A stretch of 32,857 bases of DNA, from assembly GCA_024222475.1 (NCBI GenBank), contig JAAEPA010000730.1:1-32857 (forward strand), read 5' to 3'. Positions 7,840-17,195 of this stretch are shown here, in pieces. The position numbers were made by a program, and so were the translations under genes. Every line of letters begins with the position of its first letter. The stretch's first letter is position 1. The DNA comes from Gammaproteobacteria bacterium (GTDB lineage Bacteria > Pseudomonadota > Gammaproteobacteria > JAAEPA01). Under the pieces are notes generated by a model. It made no database searches, was not told the DNA's origin, and saw only the letters and a list, made by a program, of their open reading frames with translations.

Positions 7840-9759
7840 TCATGGTCCATCGATATTCTCTCTCACGATGCGAACATCGGCACCGGCTTCCATCGCTTTG
7901 AAAGTAGCCTCGAGTTCACGGTTACCATAGCCGCTGCTCTGCTGCATCTCCACCGTTTTCAAGTCTTTCTCCACTTGCCCATTTTCCTGCACAGCTTTAA
8001 CGAGGATTACGGCATAGTCACCATTGGTTAGTTGAACGCCTCCAACTGTAGGCGCACTGCTCTGTGGCTTTTCAAAGACGAAGGCCTTGTTCAGTATGGC
8101 GTTAGGAACCTTCTTATCATCTCGCTTGACCCATCCGAATTCCTGTAGCTGATTACCGAATTTCTGCGCCACAGCAACGGGATCAGCCTCAGTTGCCAGT
8201 TCCGCAATGGCTTGAGCACCCTGCGAAGCGGCTTGATCACGAGCTTTGTCAGCTATCAGCGTCAATCTTATCTCTTCCCTGACCTCATCCAGGGGCTTGA
8301 GTTTTGCAAGCTCATGCTCGTTAACTCGTATAACGACTACATGCCCGTCGACTAACTCCACTAAGTCGCTATTTCTCCCTTGCGTTAAGACTTCTTCTAA
8401 AAATGCCGCCATCCTTATCTTGGCATGACTGCCCAACCCTTCTCCCTTCATTCTCGTTATCCAATCGGTGTCTTTGATGTCCAATGCCAATGCCTCAGCA
8501 GCAGGGGCAAGACTATCGGGTTGTTCATAACTCAAGGTGAGTAACTGTTCTGCCAATTCGAGAAATTGAGATTCCGCGCTACGCTGTTGGTGATCCAAGG
8601 CGATCTGATCACGCACTTCATCATAGTCTCTTCGTTGTTCCGCAGTGATCTCCAAGAGCTGTAAAATCTGAAACCCTTTATCGGTTTTAATTGGATCGCT
8701 GATCTGATCTATACCTAGATTAAAAAGCGCTTTTTCCAGGCTCGGATCCATGTCACCTCGAACTATAAAACCTAACTCCCCTCCGGATGAAGCCGAAAGG
8801 ACGTCATCGGAGAATTCTTTTGCCAAGGCAGCAAAGTCTCCCCCACTACGTAAGTTTGCCACGAGTTCCTCGGCGCGTTGCCGTATCTCGTCCAACTTTT
8901 TAAGGTCTGTTTCATCGTTATTCTGCAAAGGCGTTTTTAACAAGATATGCCTAGCGCGCCTCTGCTCGGGGTTGGTGTATAGCTCGGCCTGCTCCTCATA
9001 AACCTGCCGTAAAATGTCCTCTTTCACCTCTATACTCTCGATAAGTTCCTGTTCCTTCAGTTCTAGATAGGAGAGTTTCACCCGCTCGCTTGTCTGATAC
9101 CGTTCTTTATGAGCGTCAAAATAGGACTGAACATCCCCTTCTTCAATTTCTGCGCTCGCCTGCTCCTTATCTGCCGGAACGACAAAATATGCCACATCTC
9201 GCTGCTGGTGTTTCAGACGTAAATAATCATTGACTGAAGAATTTGGAAGAAAGGCGGAATTGCTGATGCCCTCGATGAATTGCGATACTCGAATCTGCTG
9301 ACGCAGATCCCGTTCAAACTCCACCATAGTCCGTCTTTGTGACTGCAAAACGAGCTCATAACGTTTCTTATCAAATACGCCATTATTGCTAAAACTAGGG
9401 ATCGAACTGAGTTGTTCGAACAATACCTTATCAGCAACATGATATCCTGCGCCATCAAGTTCCTGCCTCAACAACTCGTTACGCACCACCCTTTGCAAGG
9501 CGTTTTCTCTTAACACCACATCGCTGTACTGAGGCGGAAGTTGCCCCCCAATCATCGATTGCAAGTATCGTTTCTGTTGCTGAAACTCTCGATTGAACAA
9601 TTGCACGGAAATCGCTTGCCCATTGACTTCAGCGGCCAATCGAGGATCACTGCCGCCTAGATATTCCTGTATACCCCATAGAGCGAAGGGGATAGAAATC
9701 AGTATGATGATGATATAGGCAATCCAACCGCTGGCGCGATCACGAATGGTTTGCAGCAT
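7840..9759 (-). CDS. ppiD: Periplasmic folding chaperone / SurA-N and parvulin-type PPIase domain protein
   Basis: MLQTIRDRASGWIAYIIIILISIPFALWGIQEYLGG... RRARHILLKTPLQ... LAKEFSDDVLSASSGGELGFIVRGDMDPSLEKALF. Start re-set from 9804 because the upstream codons overlap a terminator hairpin. Confidence 0.95.
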   Translation of the reverse strand: MLQTIRDRASGWIAYIIIILISIPFALWGIQEYLGGSDPRLAAEVNGQAISVQLFNREFQQQKRYLQSMIGGQLPPQYSDVVLRENALQRVVRNELLRQELDGAGYHVADKVLFEQLSSIPSFSNNGVFDKKRYELVLQSQRRTMVEFERDLRQQIRVSQFIEGISNSAFLPNSSVNDYLRLKHQQRDVAYFVVPADKEQASAEIEEGDVQSYFDAHKERYQTSERVKLSYLELKEQELIESIEVKEDILRQVYEEQAELYTNPEQRRARHILLKTPLQNNDETDLKKLDEIRQRAEELVANLRSGGDFAALAKEFSDDVLSASSGGELGFIVRGDMDPSLEKALFNLGIDQISDPIKTDKGFQILQLLEITAEQRRDYDEVRDQIALDHQQRSAESQFLELAEQLLTLSYEQPDSLAPAAEALALDIKDTDWITRMKGEGLGSHAKIRMAAFLEEVLTQGRNSDLVELVDGHVVVIRVNEHELAKLKPLDEVREEIRLTLIADKARDQAASQGAQAIAELATEADPVAVAQKFGNQLQEFGWVKRDDKKVPNAILNKAFVFEKPQSSAPTVGGVQLTNGDYAVILVKAVQENGQVEKDLKTVEMQQSSGYGNRELEATFKAMEAGADVRIVRENIDGP

Positions 9760-9803
9760 GGGAGGTTTTTGAGGGTCTTTAAGAAATGCGGTTTTACAAA
9801 ACA

Positions 9804-9830
9804 CGAAGGGGCGTCAATGACGCCCCTTCG
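9804..9830 (-). terminator. Strong hairpin (cgaaggggcgtc / gacgccccttcg), minus-strand terminator
   Basis: 12-bp perfect stem with aat loop, followed on the minus strand by gtgttttg. Confidence 0.7.
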
Positions 9831-9841
9831 ACTCGTAATAG

Positions 9842-9875
9842 TGGCAGAGTGAACGGGACTTGAATCCGTAGAGAA
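9842..9875 (-). pseudogene. tRNA 3'-end-like remnant (T-arm, acceptor 3' strand, CCA)
   Basis: Minus strand ...tctacggaTTCAAGTcccgttcactctgCCA; T-loop-like TTCAAGT with 4/5 T-stem pairs, 7 nt plus discriminator G plus CCA. No matching 5' half is found upstream. Confidence 0.45.
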
Positions 9876-10052
9876 ACTTCAAGATACATTTATATTCAAT
9901 TAGTTACGCTTCAACAACTGCTTGAATATAACCTAGATCCTGCGAGAGATCGCATTCACACAGCATGGACTCAAGTTGTCAATATTTTTCCGGTCTCTAC
10001 AATGTGTAGCCAACGATACCACAAAGCCTAGACGAATAAAATAAGCCACTGA

Positions 10053-10187
10053 TCAGGATAAGCTGTTTTTTCGCCCGCTCCGAAATAACCCCCCTATCCA
10101 GCTTGCCTTATCACTCGTATTCTGCATTGCGACAACAGTTGCAAGCTGGGCGGCGCCAGTTATCACGCCCAACATACCAACGATCAT
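10053..10187 (-). CDS. Putative 44-aa small protein downstream of the Y/P/G-rich protein gene
   Basis: Own translation MIVGMLGVITGAAQLATVVAMQNTSDKASWIGGLFRSGRKNSLS; starts 20 nt after the 10208 stop codon, same strand; no strong RBS seen. Confidence 0.3.
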   Translation of the reverse strand: MIVGMLGVITGAAQLATVVAMQNTSDKASWIGGLFRSGRKNSLS

Positions 10188-10207
10188 GCGGTGCCAAACA
10201 TCTAGAT

Positions 10208-10819
10208 TTACCACCAACTTGGAAGGTAGGGTAAGCCAGCGCCATAAAGAAAAAATGAATTCAGCCCGCCCCCTCTCTGGGCACCGAAGTCATAAAGGGG
10301 AGGGTAATGCCCATCCACGTCGTAGGTAGGCGAATTAGGTTCAGGCTGGTAGCCACGCCCATGCCCCGTCGATGGATAATGTGAGCCTGAAGAGGGAAAC
10401 CGCTTATCATACCTGTCTTGATCAGGATAATAATCCGTTGCGGGATAATCACCATAACGAGGGGCATAGCTGTCAACCTGGCCAGATGGGGGTTGTCTTA
10501 CTTGATCGGCACTGCGATAGGGATCATATCCCTCGCCCGGATAGCCCAAAGATTCATAGCCGGGTACCCGCTGGGCACCATTTCCCTCGGCGGGAAGTGC
10601 CCAGGGATTGTATCTTTTCTTATCTGCACCGACATAAGCAGGTTGCTCAGGACGAGTATAGCTCGGGCGCTGCGCGCGATCGGGCTGAGTCTGGGGAGGA
10701 AAATACACTCCTTCAGACCAATGTCTGCCACTGTTGCTATCCGCCACAGCTCGTTGGCTTGATAGCAAGCAGAAAGTTAAAATGAGCAATCGTAAGGTAA
10801 CTATCATGACACTCGCCAA
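10208..10819 (-). CDS. Secreted low-complexity Tyr/Pro/Gly-rich protein of unknown function
   Basis: Signal-peptide-like MIVTLRLLILTFCLLSSQRAVADS then repeated Y-P-G-D-rich sequence (YDPYRSADQ..., YPATDYYPDQDRYDKR). Confidence 0.6.
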   Translation of the reverse strand: MASVMIVTLRLLILTFCLLSSQRAVADSNSGRHWSEGVYFPPQTQPDRAQRPSYTRPEQPAYVGADKKRYNPWALPAEGNGAQRVPGYESLGYPGEGYDPYRSADQVRQPPSGQVDSYAPRYGDYPATDYYPDQDRYDKRFPSSGSHYPSTGHGRGYQPEPNSPTYDVDGHYPPLYDFGAQRGGGLNSFFLYGAGLPYLPSWW

Positions 10820-10856
10820 TCACTGGCTTGATTTTCTTCCGCTGATCAATCTATGT

Positions 10857-11023
10857 ATACCCATGACGGATAGGTTTTCGGGTGCGCAGGGTGCGTCAGG
10901 TTTGTTGCAGAACAAGGCAAAATACGTAAGACATATGCTTTTTCTATGGTTTTCGTGTTCTAACGCAGCTATGCGGCAAAGCCGGTGCGCTATGGACCCT
11001 GAAAACTCATTCATCATGGGTAT
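10857..11023 (-). repeat. Dispersed 167-bp repeat, copy B (inverted relative to copy A)
   Basis: Reverse complement begins atacccatgatgaatgagttttc and ends cctatccgtcatgggtat; same length and collinear with 3415-3581. Confidence 0.85.
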
Positions 11024-11289
11024 AACACCTGCTTTCAAAGGATTCGACCGCAATATCAATCAGTTTATCGGTAATATAAGCTAAATAGTTAATCCTCATT
11101 CTATGTATATTTCGGGAACTTTCATTCCATATGATTTTGGGCACCGGATATTCGCCGATCAGGGGCCAAACTCACGAGTTGGTATTGTTTTATTCTGACT
11201 CCATTTCCAGAATCAGCTACTCTCAGGCCAGCGATAAATGTCCACCGAGCCAGGTCTATTTAATACACACTCATTGGCGGAACTAAAAA

Positions 11290-12036
11290 ATGACACCGGA
11301 TAATCCTTACACACCCCCATCATCCACAGTGCAAGATACCCCCTACAGATCTGAGGGCGGCAGTCTGCACAGTGGCATCGCAGGTAAGTATGATTTCTCC
11401 ATAGGAGAGGTTATCAAGGAATCCTGGGACAAGACCCAGGGCATGAAAGCGACTTTCTGGATGGCCGCTGGCATCATCATGGCGGCATTGATTGTTGTGG
11501 GCATCGTGCTTGAATTCTTGCTGGGTGCCCCACTGGAAAATGAAATATATAGTCCAGCCGATTTCATCAAGCAGATAATTTCCCAACTGATAAGCGGGGC
11601 CATCACTTACCCCCTGATGGCCGGCCTTATCATGCTGGGAATTCAGCGTGCCGTGGATCAGCCGATAACCGTCAACCAGGCATTCAGTTATTTTGGGTAT
11701 GCGCTGCCCCTGGCCATCCTGGGTGTCCTGACCACGCTCCTGACCTATATCGGTTTTCTGTTACTGATACTGCCGGGTATTTACCTGGCAATTGCCTATA
11801 TTTTAGCCACCCCCCTGCTAGTGGAAAAACAACTCACGCCCTGGCAAGCGATGGAGAGTTCGCGTAAGGCGATTACCCGCCACTGGTTTAAAGTGTTTTT
11901 GCTACTGTTGGCAACCGCCCTGATCATGTTCATCAGTGCGATCCCACTGGGTCTAGGCTTAATATGGACTTACCCGATGGCGATCAACGTCCTGGGAATT
12001 GTTTACCGAGAAATCTTCGGAGTTGAACTGGTTTAG
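11290..12036 (+). CDS. Multi-pass membrane protein of unknown function with N-terminal NPYxPP motif
   Basis: MTPDNPYTPPSSTVQDT followed by several hydrophobic segments; SRKAITRHWFKVFLLLLATALIMF resembles BPSS1780/DUF975-like membrane proteins. Confidence 0.7.
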   Translation: MTPDNPYTPPSSTVQDTPYRSEGGSLHSGIAGKYDFSIGEVIKESWDKTQGMKATFWMAAGIIMAALIVVGIVLEFLLGAPLENEIYSPADFIKQIISQLISGAITYPLMAGLIMLGIQRAVDQPITVNQAFSYFGYALPLAILGVLTTLLTYIGFLLLILPGIYLAIAYILATPLLVEKQLTPWQAMESSRKAITRHWFKVFLLLLATALIMFISAIPLGLGLIWTYPMAINVLGIVYREIFGVELV

Positions 12037-12191
12037 GAATGCGAATGAAATAACTTCCCTAACTGACGCCGAATGATCGTTCGTGTTGAAGGCGCGACAA
12101 TAGGCGCACAGCCTCGCTATGTAATTGTTGTTGCAACGCCGAAGACGGGCGATCAGGCAAGTCAGATAGGGAAGTGTGTAGGTAGCATTCC
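12036..12191. repeat. 156-bp inverted-repeat element (MITE-like)
   Basis: Ends ggaatgc / gcattcc; internal complementary blocks aacttccctaactgac (12052-12067) and gtcagatagggaagtg (12155-12170); flanked by TTA on both sides. Confidence 0.65.
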
Positions 12192-12221
12192 TTAGCAGCA
12201 TGATTCTCAGCGGCTGGTGGT

Positions 12222-13526
12222 CTAGAACGCAGCACTGCGCTTGATCTGCAAATATTTATTCACCAAGCTCACCCCCAGCGCATTGGGAACGACATCGAGA
12301 CTAACGATGCCGTTAGCGCCTAGCTGGTCTAAAGCCCGCTGTCGGTGATCCATGTATTCATGAATTGCGGCGACTCGCAAAGCATCGTCAAAGTTATCGA
12401 CATCTTCCTGCAAGACATCGTCGATTACCTGTTCACGCAGGCTGGCCAACAATACCAAATGATGTCTCCTGAGCGTATTCAGAGCGCTGATGAGTTCACC
12501 GCAATTAGCATCCTGCACATTGGTAATAACGATAATCAGCGCACGCTTCTTCTGCTGACTAAGCAACTGCATTACGGCTTGATCGTAGTCCGGCACATCA
12601 TTATTTGGATGCAATTCATAAACAAAATTCAGAATTCGATTGGCGCTTGCAACGCCCTTTGCGGGCGGCAACCACAGCCCTGAACCACCGAAGGTGCCAA
12701 CACCTACCGCATCCCCCTGGCGTAGAGCCACATAGGCCAACAATAGTAGGGCGTTGAGGCTGTGATCGAAATGGGGTAATTCATCGTCTTGGGTACGCAT
12801 GGACCAGCCACAGTCGATGAGGAAGACGACCTGCTGGTCCCGATCGTCCTGATATTCCCTGGAAATCAGTTTTCGAACCCGCGCCGAGGCCTTCCAGTCT
12901 ATGCCCCGAATTGGATCACCTTGCCGGTATTCCCGCAATTGCAGAAAATCCAGACCCTCGCTCCGACGACGAAACTTGCGTATCCCCATCGATGCCAATT
13001 GATTATCCTGTATCCATTGCAGTGTTTTGGAAACCACGAAGAAGTCTGGATATACTCTGGCCCGGGAACGACTGCTAAACCAGCGATTACACCACCACAG
13101 ACCCAGCGGCGAGCGTATGCGTGCCTGGGTAGTCGAAAAGATCAAAGATCCTCGCCGGTTGGGGCGTAGGCCGTAGTCCACCGCGATGCCCTGCCCTGAA
13201 TCCAGCCGCAGCGTTAATGGTAGGCCGCGGCCAAGAACCGTCTCCGGATGGTGATCATACAAGGCCAGCTGGAGGTTCCGCCGACCCTGGTTAGCAATAT
13301 CTAGTACAACACTGCACCAGCGCCCCAAGGACAGGGAATCTTCAATTTTACGCTGTATTACCAGTCCCGTGGGACGCAGGGTCAGTAGGGCATCAGCAAC
13401 GCTGACCACCATTATTACAGCAAATACAAACCACCATAGATCCTCCCATTGCGGCCACAGGCAGACCGACAGTCCAACCGTGCTCAGCAGCCAGAGCAGC
13501 AGCAACATACGCCGGTCAGGGATCAT
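12222..13526 (-). CDS. DUF58 domain-containing protein
   Basis: FLQLREYRQGDPIRGIDWKASARVRKLISREYQDDRDQQVVFLIDCGWSM typical of DUF58. Confidence 0.93.
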   Translation of the reverse strand: MIPDRRMLLLLWLLSTVGLSVCLWPQWEDLWWFVFAVIMVVSVADALLTLRPTGLVIQRKIEDSLSLGRWCSVVLDIANQGRRNLQLALYDHHPETVLGRGLPLTLRLDSGQGIAVDYGLRPNRRGSLIFSTTQARIRSPLGLWWCNRWFSSRSRARVYPDFFVVSKTLQWIQDNQLASMGIRKFRRRSEGLDFLQLREYRQGDPIRGIDWKASARVRKLISREYQDDRDQQVVFLIDCGWSMRTQDDELPHFDHSLNALLLLAYVALRQGDAVGVGTFGGSGLWLPPAKGVASANRILNFVYELHPNNDVPDYDQAVMQLLSQQKKRALIIVITNVQDANCGELISALNTLRRHHLVLLASLREQVIDDVLQEDVDNFDDALRVAAIHEYMDHRQRALDQLGANGIVSLDVVPNALGVSLVNKYLQIKRSAAF

Positions 13527-14533
13527 TCTCTAGGGGCATCCGCCCGGTCGATGATGGTCTGCAGTACGTCATCCGTGCTCTGGCCATCCAACTCCCGTTC
13601 CGGAGTCAAGGCAATGCGGTGACGTAATGCAGGCAAGGCGATGCGCTTCACATCATCAGGGATAACATAGTCACGCCCCTCTAGTAAAGCCACAGCTCGT
13701 GCCGCCCGGATCATGGCAATGGCACCACGTGGCCCTGCCCCCGTTGAGATTCCCTGACACTGGCGAGTGCTACGCGTGATACTCACTGCATACCGATTGA
13801 CCTGCGGATCCACCCTAACCGTGGCGCCGGCCTGTTGGATAGCCAATATCATCTGCGGATCCGCGACGGTATCCACCCTTGAGACATCCAGCCCATCGCC
13901 CACGGTCTCTCTGGTTATGGTTTCGACCATGGTGACCTCTTCCTCCTCCTCGGGATAATCGATCTGTATCTTCAACAGAAACCGATCGAGCTGGGCCTCA
14001 GGTAGCGGATAGGTCCCCTCATGCTCAAGGGAGTTCTGAGTGGCTAGGGTCATAAAGGGTCTCGGCACCTCGATGCCTTTGCCTTCGATCGTCACCTGTT
14101 GTTCCTGCATAACCTCTAGCAATGCGGATTGAGTTTTCGCGGGTGCACGATTGATTTCATCGGCCAGCAGCAGATGAGTGAACACCGGACCTCGGCGAAT
14201 GGCGAAACGCTCAGTCTTTGGATCATAGATCGCATGGCCGCTGACATCGCTAGGCATCAGATCGGGAGTGAACTGAATCCGCGCAAAGCGGCCCTGGAAG
14301 GTCTTGGCCAGCGCCTTCACCAGCAAGGTCTTTCCCAGCCCGGGGACACCCTCGATCAACACATGACCGGCAGCGAACAACGCGATCATTACCTGCTCAA
14401 TAACCGGCCCCTGTCCGATGACCGCCTTGGCTATCTGTGCATGTATCCGTTGCCCCAGTTCACGGAATTGATCCACTGGGGATGGTGATGATGACCCCAG
14501 ACTCGCCCTGAATTCCTGAGAGGCATTTATCAT
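13523..14533 (-). CDS. MoxR-family AAA+ ATPase
   Basis: HVLIEGVPGLGKTLLVKALAKTF (Walker A), LLLADEINRAPAKTQSALLEVMQEQQVTIEG (Walker B), TQNSLEHEGTYPLPEAQLDRFLLKI. Confidence 0.96.
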   Translation of the reverse strand: MINASQEFRASLGSSSPSPVDQFRELGQRIHAQIAKAVIGQGPVIEQVMIALFAAGHVLIEGVPGLGKTLLVKALAKTFQGRFARIQFTPDLMPSDVSGHAIYDPKTERFAIRRGPVFTHLLLADEINRAPAKTQSALLEVMQEQQVTIEGKGIEVPRPFMTLATQNSLEHEGTYPLPEAQLDRFLLKIQIDYPEEEEEVTMVETITRETVGDGLDVSRVDTVADPQMILAIQQAGATVRVDPQVNRYAVSITRSTRQCQGISTGAGPRGAIAMIRAARAVALLEGRDYVIPDDVKRIALPALRHRIALTPERELDGQSTDDVLQTIIDRADAPRE

Positions 14534-15681
14534 AGCTTTTTCCTGATGGATTCGAGAAGCTGGATCCTGCGAGTGAAGGCCTGTGCATCATCGCTAGGCG
14601 CAGCGTGTAATAGCGCATGAATATCCTGAACGGCAAGCTGATTGAACTCGGCCAATAGCTGTTCACGCCGCTGGGAGTCTAGGGCCGTCCATCCGGGATG
14701 ATGGGCAAGCAGACGTCTTTCCAGAGCGGACTCCACACTATCGAGCAAATGCCGCTGTTGACCCTGCGCCCAAAGAAACCGTCCACTGGCCTCGATATGT
14801 TCGAGTAGTCTACGGCGTCTAGGTGCCGGTAGCGGCAACAGGGGACCGAAACGCGGTATGCTTACCCCGAACCAGGCTCCGAGCAGCAGCATCAGGCTAA
14901 TGATCAGCGGCCTACCATGCTGCCAGAGCCATTTCCGTAATGGCGGCATCTGCTCGGTATGCACCAACCAGACCTTATTGACCACGCCCGTGAGGTGTAA
15001 CAAATGCCATAAAAATTCAGCATGGTCGTATTTCCCTATTCTGCCATTGCTGATAAAACCCAGTTCACAGAGCACGCTAACGTGACCTTTTCCGTGACGT
15101 GCATGTATCAGATAAATGCCCTGTTCATCCTCCAGGACGATATCCGGATTGATATCTTTAGGCCGAAAGCTGAAAAAACGATCGAGCTCTATGGCTAAGA
15201 AATCCTTTGCTTGCGGCAGATCGATATCCAGCAAGGCGAATCCTTCTGTATTTGACTCATCTTTTTCAGCGGCATACACAGAGATCCCCAATCTGCTGAG
15301 CAGATCATCCCTGATCTCGGCTCCTGCTACTGAGATATCGGCTTGCCGCGCGGCAAGAATCAAATGTCCGCCCTGAGTCACCCAATCCAATAACAGATCA
15401 TGGTGCTGTGGGACCCAGGCGGCACGTTGGGTGGCAATCACCAGGGTGTCACCCACGGGAGGTAGGCGCTGCTCCTGCAACAGACTAGGCAAGGTCTTGG
15501 CAGGAATGCCCATGCCCTTGGTAAACCGCCGTGCCGCCAATACGGGATTGGTTTTGGCCTCACCCTGATAGCCAACCTTGATATCGATTTCTTTACGCTC
15601 CAGGTTGGTAGTAATCCACCAACCCACGGCACCGATCACTGGCAGTGCAATCAATACGGTGATGACAACCCCGCGGGTCAT
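14530..15681 (-). CDS. DUF4350 domain-containing membrane protein
   Basis: Genomic context plus ILAARQADISVAG..., HARHGKGHVSVLCELGFISNGRIGKYDHAEFLWHLL. Start re-set from 15717 to ATG at 15681 (ATGA overlap). Confidence 0.8.
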   Translation of the reverse strand: MTRGVVITVLIALPVIGAVGWWITTNLERKEIDIKVGYQGEAKTNPVLAARRFTKGMGIPAKTLPSLLQEQRLPPVGDTLVIATQRAAWVPQHHDLLLDWVTQGGHLILAARQADISVAGAEIRDDLLSRLGISVYAAEKDESNTEGFALLDIDLPQAKDFLAIELDRFFSFRPKDINPDIVLEDEQGIYLIHARHGKGHVSVLCELGFISNGRIGKYDHAEFLWHLLHLTGVVNKVWLVHTEQMPPLRKWLWQHGRPLIISLMLLLGAWFGVSIPRFGPLLPLPAPRRRRLLEHIEASGRFLWAQGQQRHLLDSVESALERRLLAHHPGWTALDSQRREQLLAEFNQLAVQDIHALLHAAPSDDAQAFTRRIQLLESIRKKL

Positions 15682-17195
15682 TCCTGCCCCCCAAAATGCT
15701 GTGACCACTGATCGCATAGACTCAAGGCTTGCTCATCCTCAGGGACGAGATGGCCATAAGCCAGGGCCTGCCAGAGCCCGGTCAAACGCCCCAGGTAATG
15801 TGCCCTCTGCGCACTCAAGCGCGTTTGACACAGGGCCAATACATCGCCCTCAGTATGCCCAGAATTCAATTGCAAGCGTTCGCGGTTCACCAGAACCATA
15901 AGGCTGCCTCGATACAGCAGACTCAGGGCATCTCGCCCCTGGCCTTTGTTCCAGAGCCGCCGCGCTTCGCCCGCGATATCCTCAGGTAGCGTCTCGGCCC
16001 GGATATCCATCCCGAACAGAGTCTCGGGTGCAGTGTAATCCTGCGCCTTTATCGCTTGTTTGTTAAACAGCCCCACCCAGCGTTCGCGATAAACGACAAT
16101 CATCACGATGCCCACCACCAAGGCCACCCACAATAATATCTCGGTCACTGCGGCAACGACGTCGGTTATCTCGAATAGCCCCCAAATTCCTTTTGGATCA
16201 CCGGGCTGCGAGCCCTCTTCCAGAAATCTAAGGCTCCATTGCACCTTCTCCTCGGTGGTTCGAAACTCAGGTTGTTCGAGGACGCTCGACATGACCTCCT
16301 TGGCTAGTGTTGGATCAAGGCGTTGTACCGCGATTTGTTGCTGCTCAGGAACACTGGTATTCGCCTGCGCTGGCGTTAGCGCCAGCGAGACGGGCATAGT
16401 GATCGAGACCAAGCCTATGACGACCAAAGCAGTTACCGTGGAAGAACCCGGCCGACTGAGCCGCGCCGCCATCCGCCGAAAGATCAGCTCGATGTCCCAA
16501 GCTTCCAAGTGTGTGCGTCGGTTGAGATACAGGGAAAACCCCGCGCCCACATACATCGGTTCCATCACGCTCACCGCAATGAAATAACTGACATTGGAAA
16601 ACATCTGGTACCAGAGGGTCTGTTCACCGCTGATAATCTGCTGCCAGAGGGCATCATCGTGGCCCTCCGGAATGAATAGCAGCAGCGCCCCGATCAGGCC
16701 AATACTGAGGACTGACTCAAGGTGCAGACAAACCACGGTCAACCAAACGGCCTGGGATCTGCTGCGTTGTTGCAACAAACGTCGGCGGCTGCGTCGCGCT
16801 CGCGCGCCTAAGGCCTCGAGCTGCCACACCGGCAGGTTGAAACTGCGAGCGAGATCCCCTCGCCGCAGGGTCAGATGGGCAAACAACCCGGTCTTGAGCA
16901 GACCAGGCAGCTTATTGAAGGTTTGTTGTAGGGTGGGTGTAGCGCCGAACAGCGCGTGGCCAATAACATACAGGACGATCCGATCATAAAGAGGTTTCAG
17001 CCACCAAAACATCAGGCCGGCGATCCATAGATGGTCATAAAAGACGATATTGAGAACAACAAAGAAGGGAAAGACCGTTGCAAACCAGGCGGCATAGACC
17101 GACGACCACCAGTGCCGAATCAACTTAAACCCTAAGTCCATGGCCTCCCAAGCATTCCGAGGACGAATCACTACAGTGGCTTTGTCAAGCTCCAC
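15678..17195 (-). CDS. DUF4129 domain-containing membrane protein
   Basis: C-terminal ARRLWNKGQGRDALSLLYRGSLMVLVNRERLQLNSGHTEGDVLALC; several TM segments. Start re-set from 17258 to GTG at 17195. Confidence 0.78.
   Translation of the reverse strand: MELDKATVVIRPRNAWEAMDLGFKLIRHWWSSVYAAWFATVFPFFVVLNIVFYDHLWIAGLMFWWLKPLYDRIVLYVIGHALFGATPTLQQTFNKLPGLLKTGLFAHLTLRRGDLARSFNLPVWQLEALGARARRSRRRLLQQRSRSQAVWLTVVCLHLESVLSIGLIGALLLFIPEGHDDALWQQIISGEQTLWYQMFSNVSYFIAVSVMEPMYVGAGFSLYLNRRTHLEAWDIELIFRRMAARLSRPGSSTVTALVVIGLVSITMPVSLALTPAQANTSVPEQQQIAVQRLDPTLAKEVMSSVLEQPEFRTTEEKVQWSLRFLEEGSQPGDPKGIWGLFEITDVVAAVTEILLWVALVVGIVMIVVYRERWVGLFNKQAIKAQDYTAPETLFGMDIRAETLPEDIAGEARRLWNKGQGRDALSLLYRGSLMVLVNRERLQLNSGHTEGDVLALCQTRLSAQRAHYLGRLTGLWQALAYGHLVPEDEQALSLCDQWSQHFGGQE

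Noticed and set aside
10734-11084. 116-aa ORF and the opposite 79-aa ORF (10820-11059)
   Set aside because: Largely generated by the 167-bp repeat copy B; copy A does not preserve these frames.
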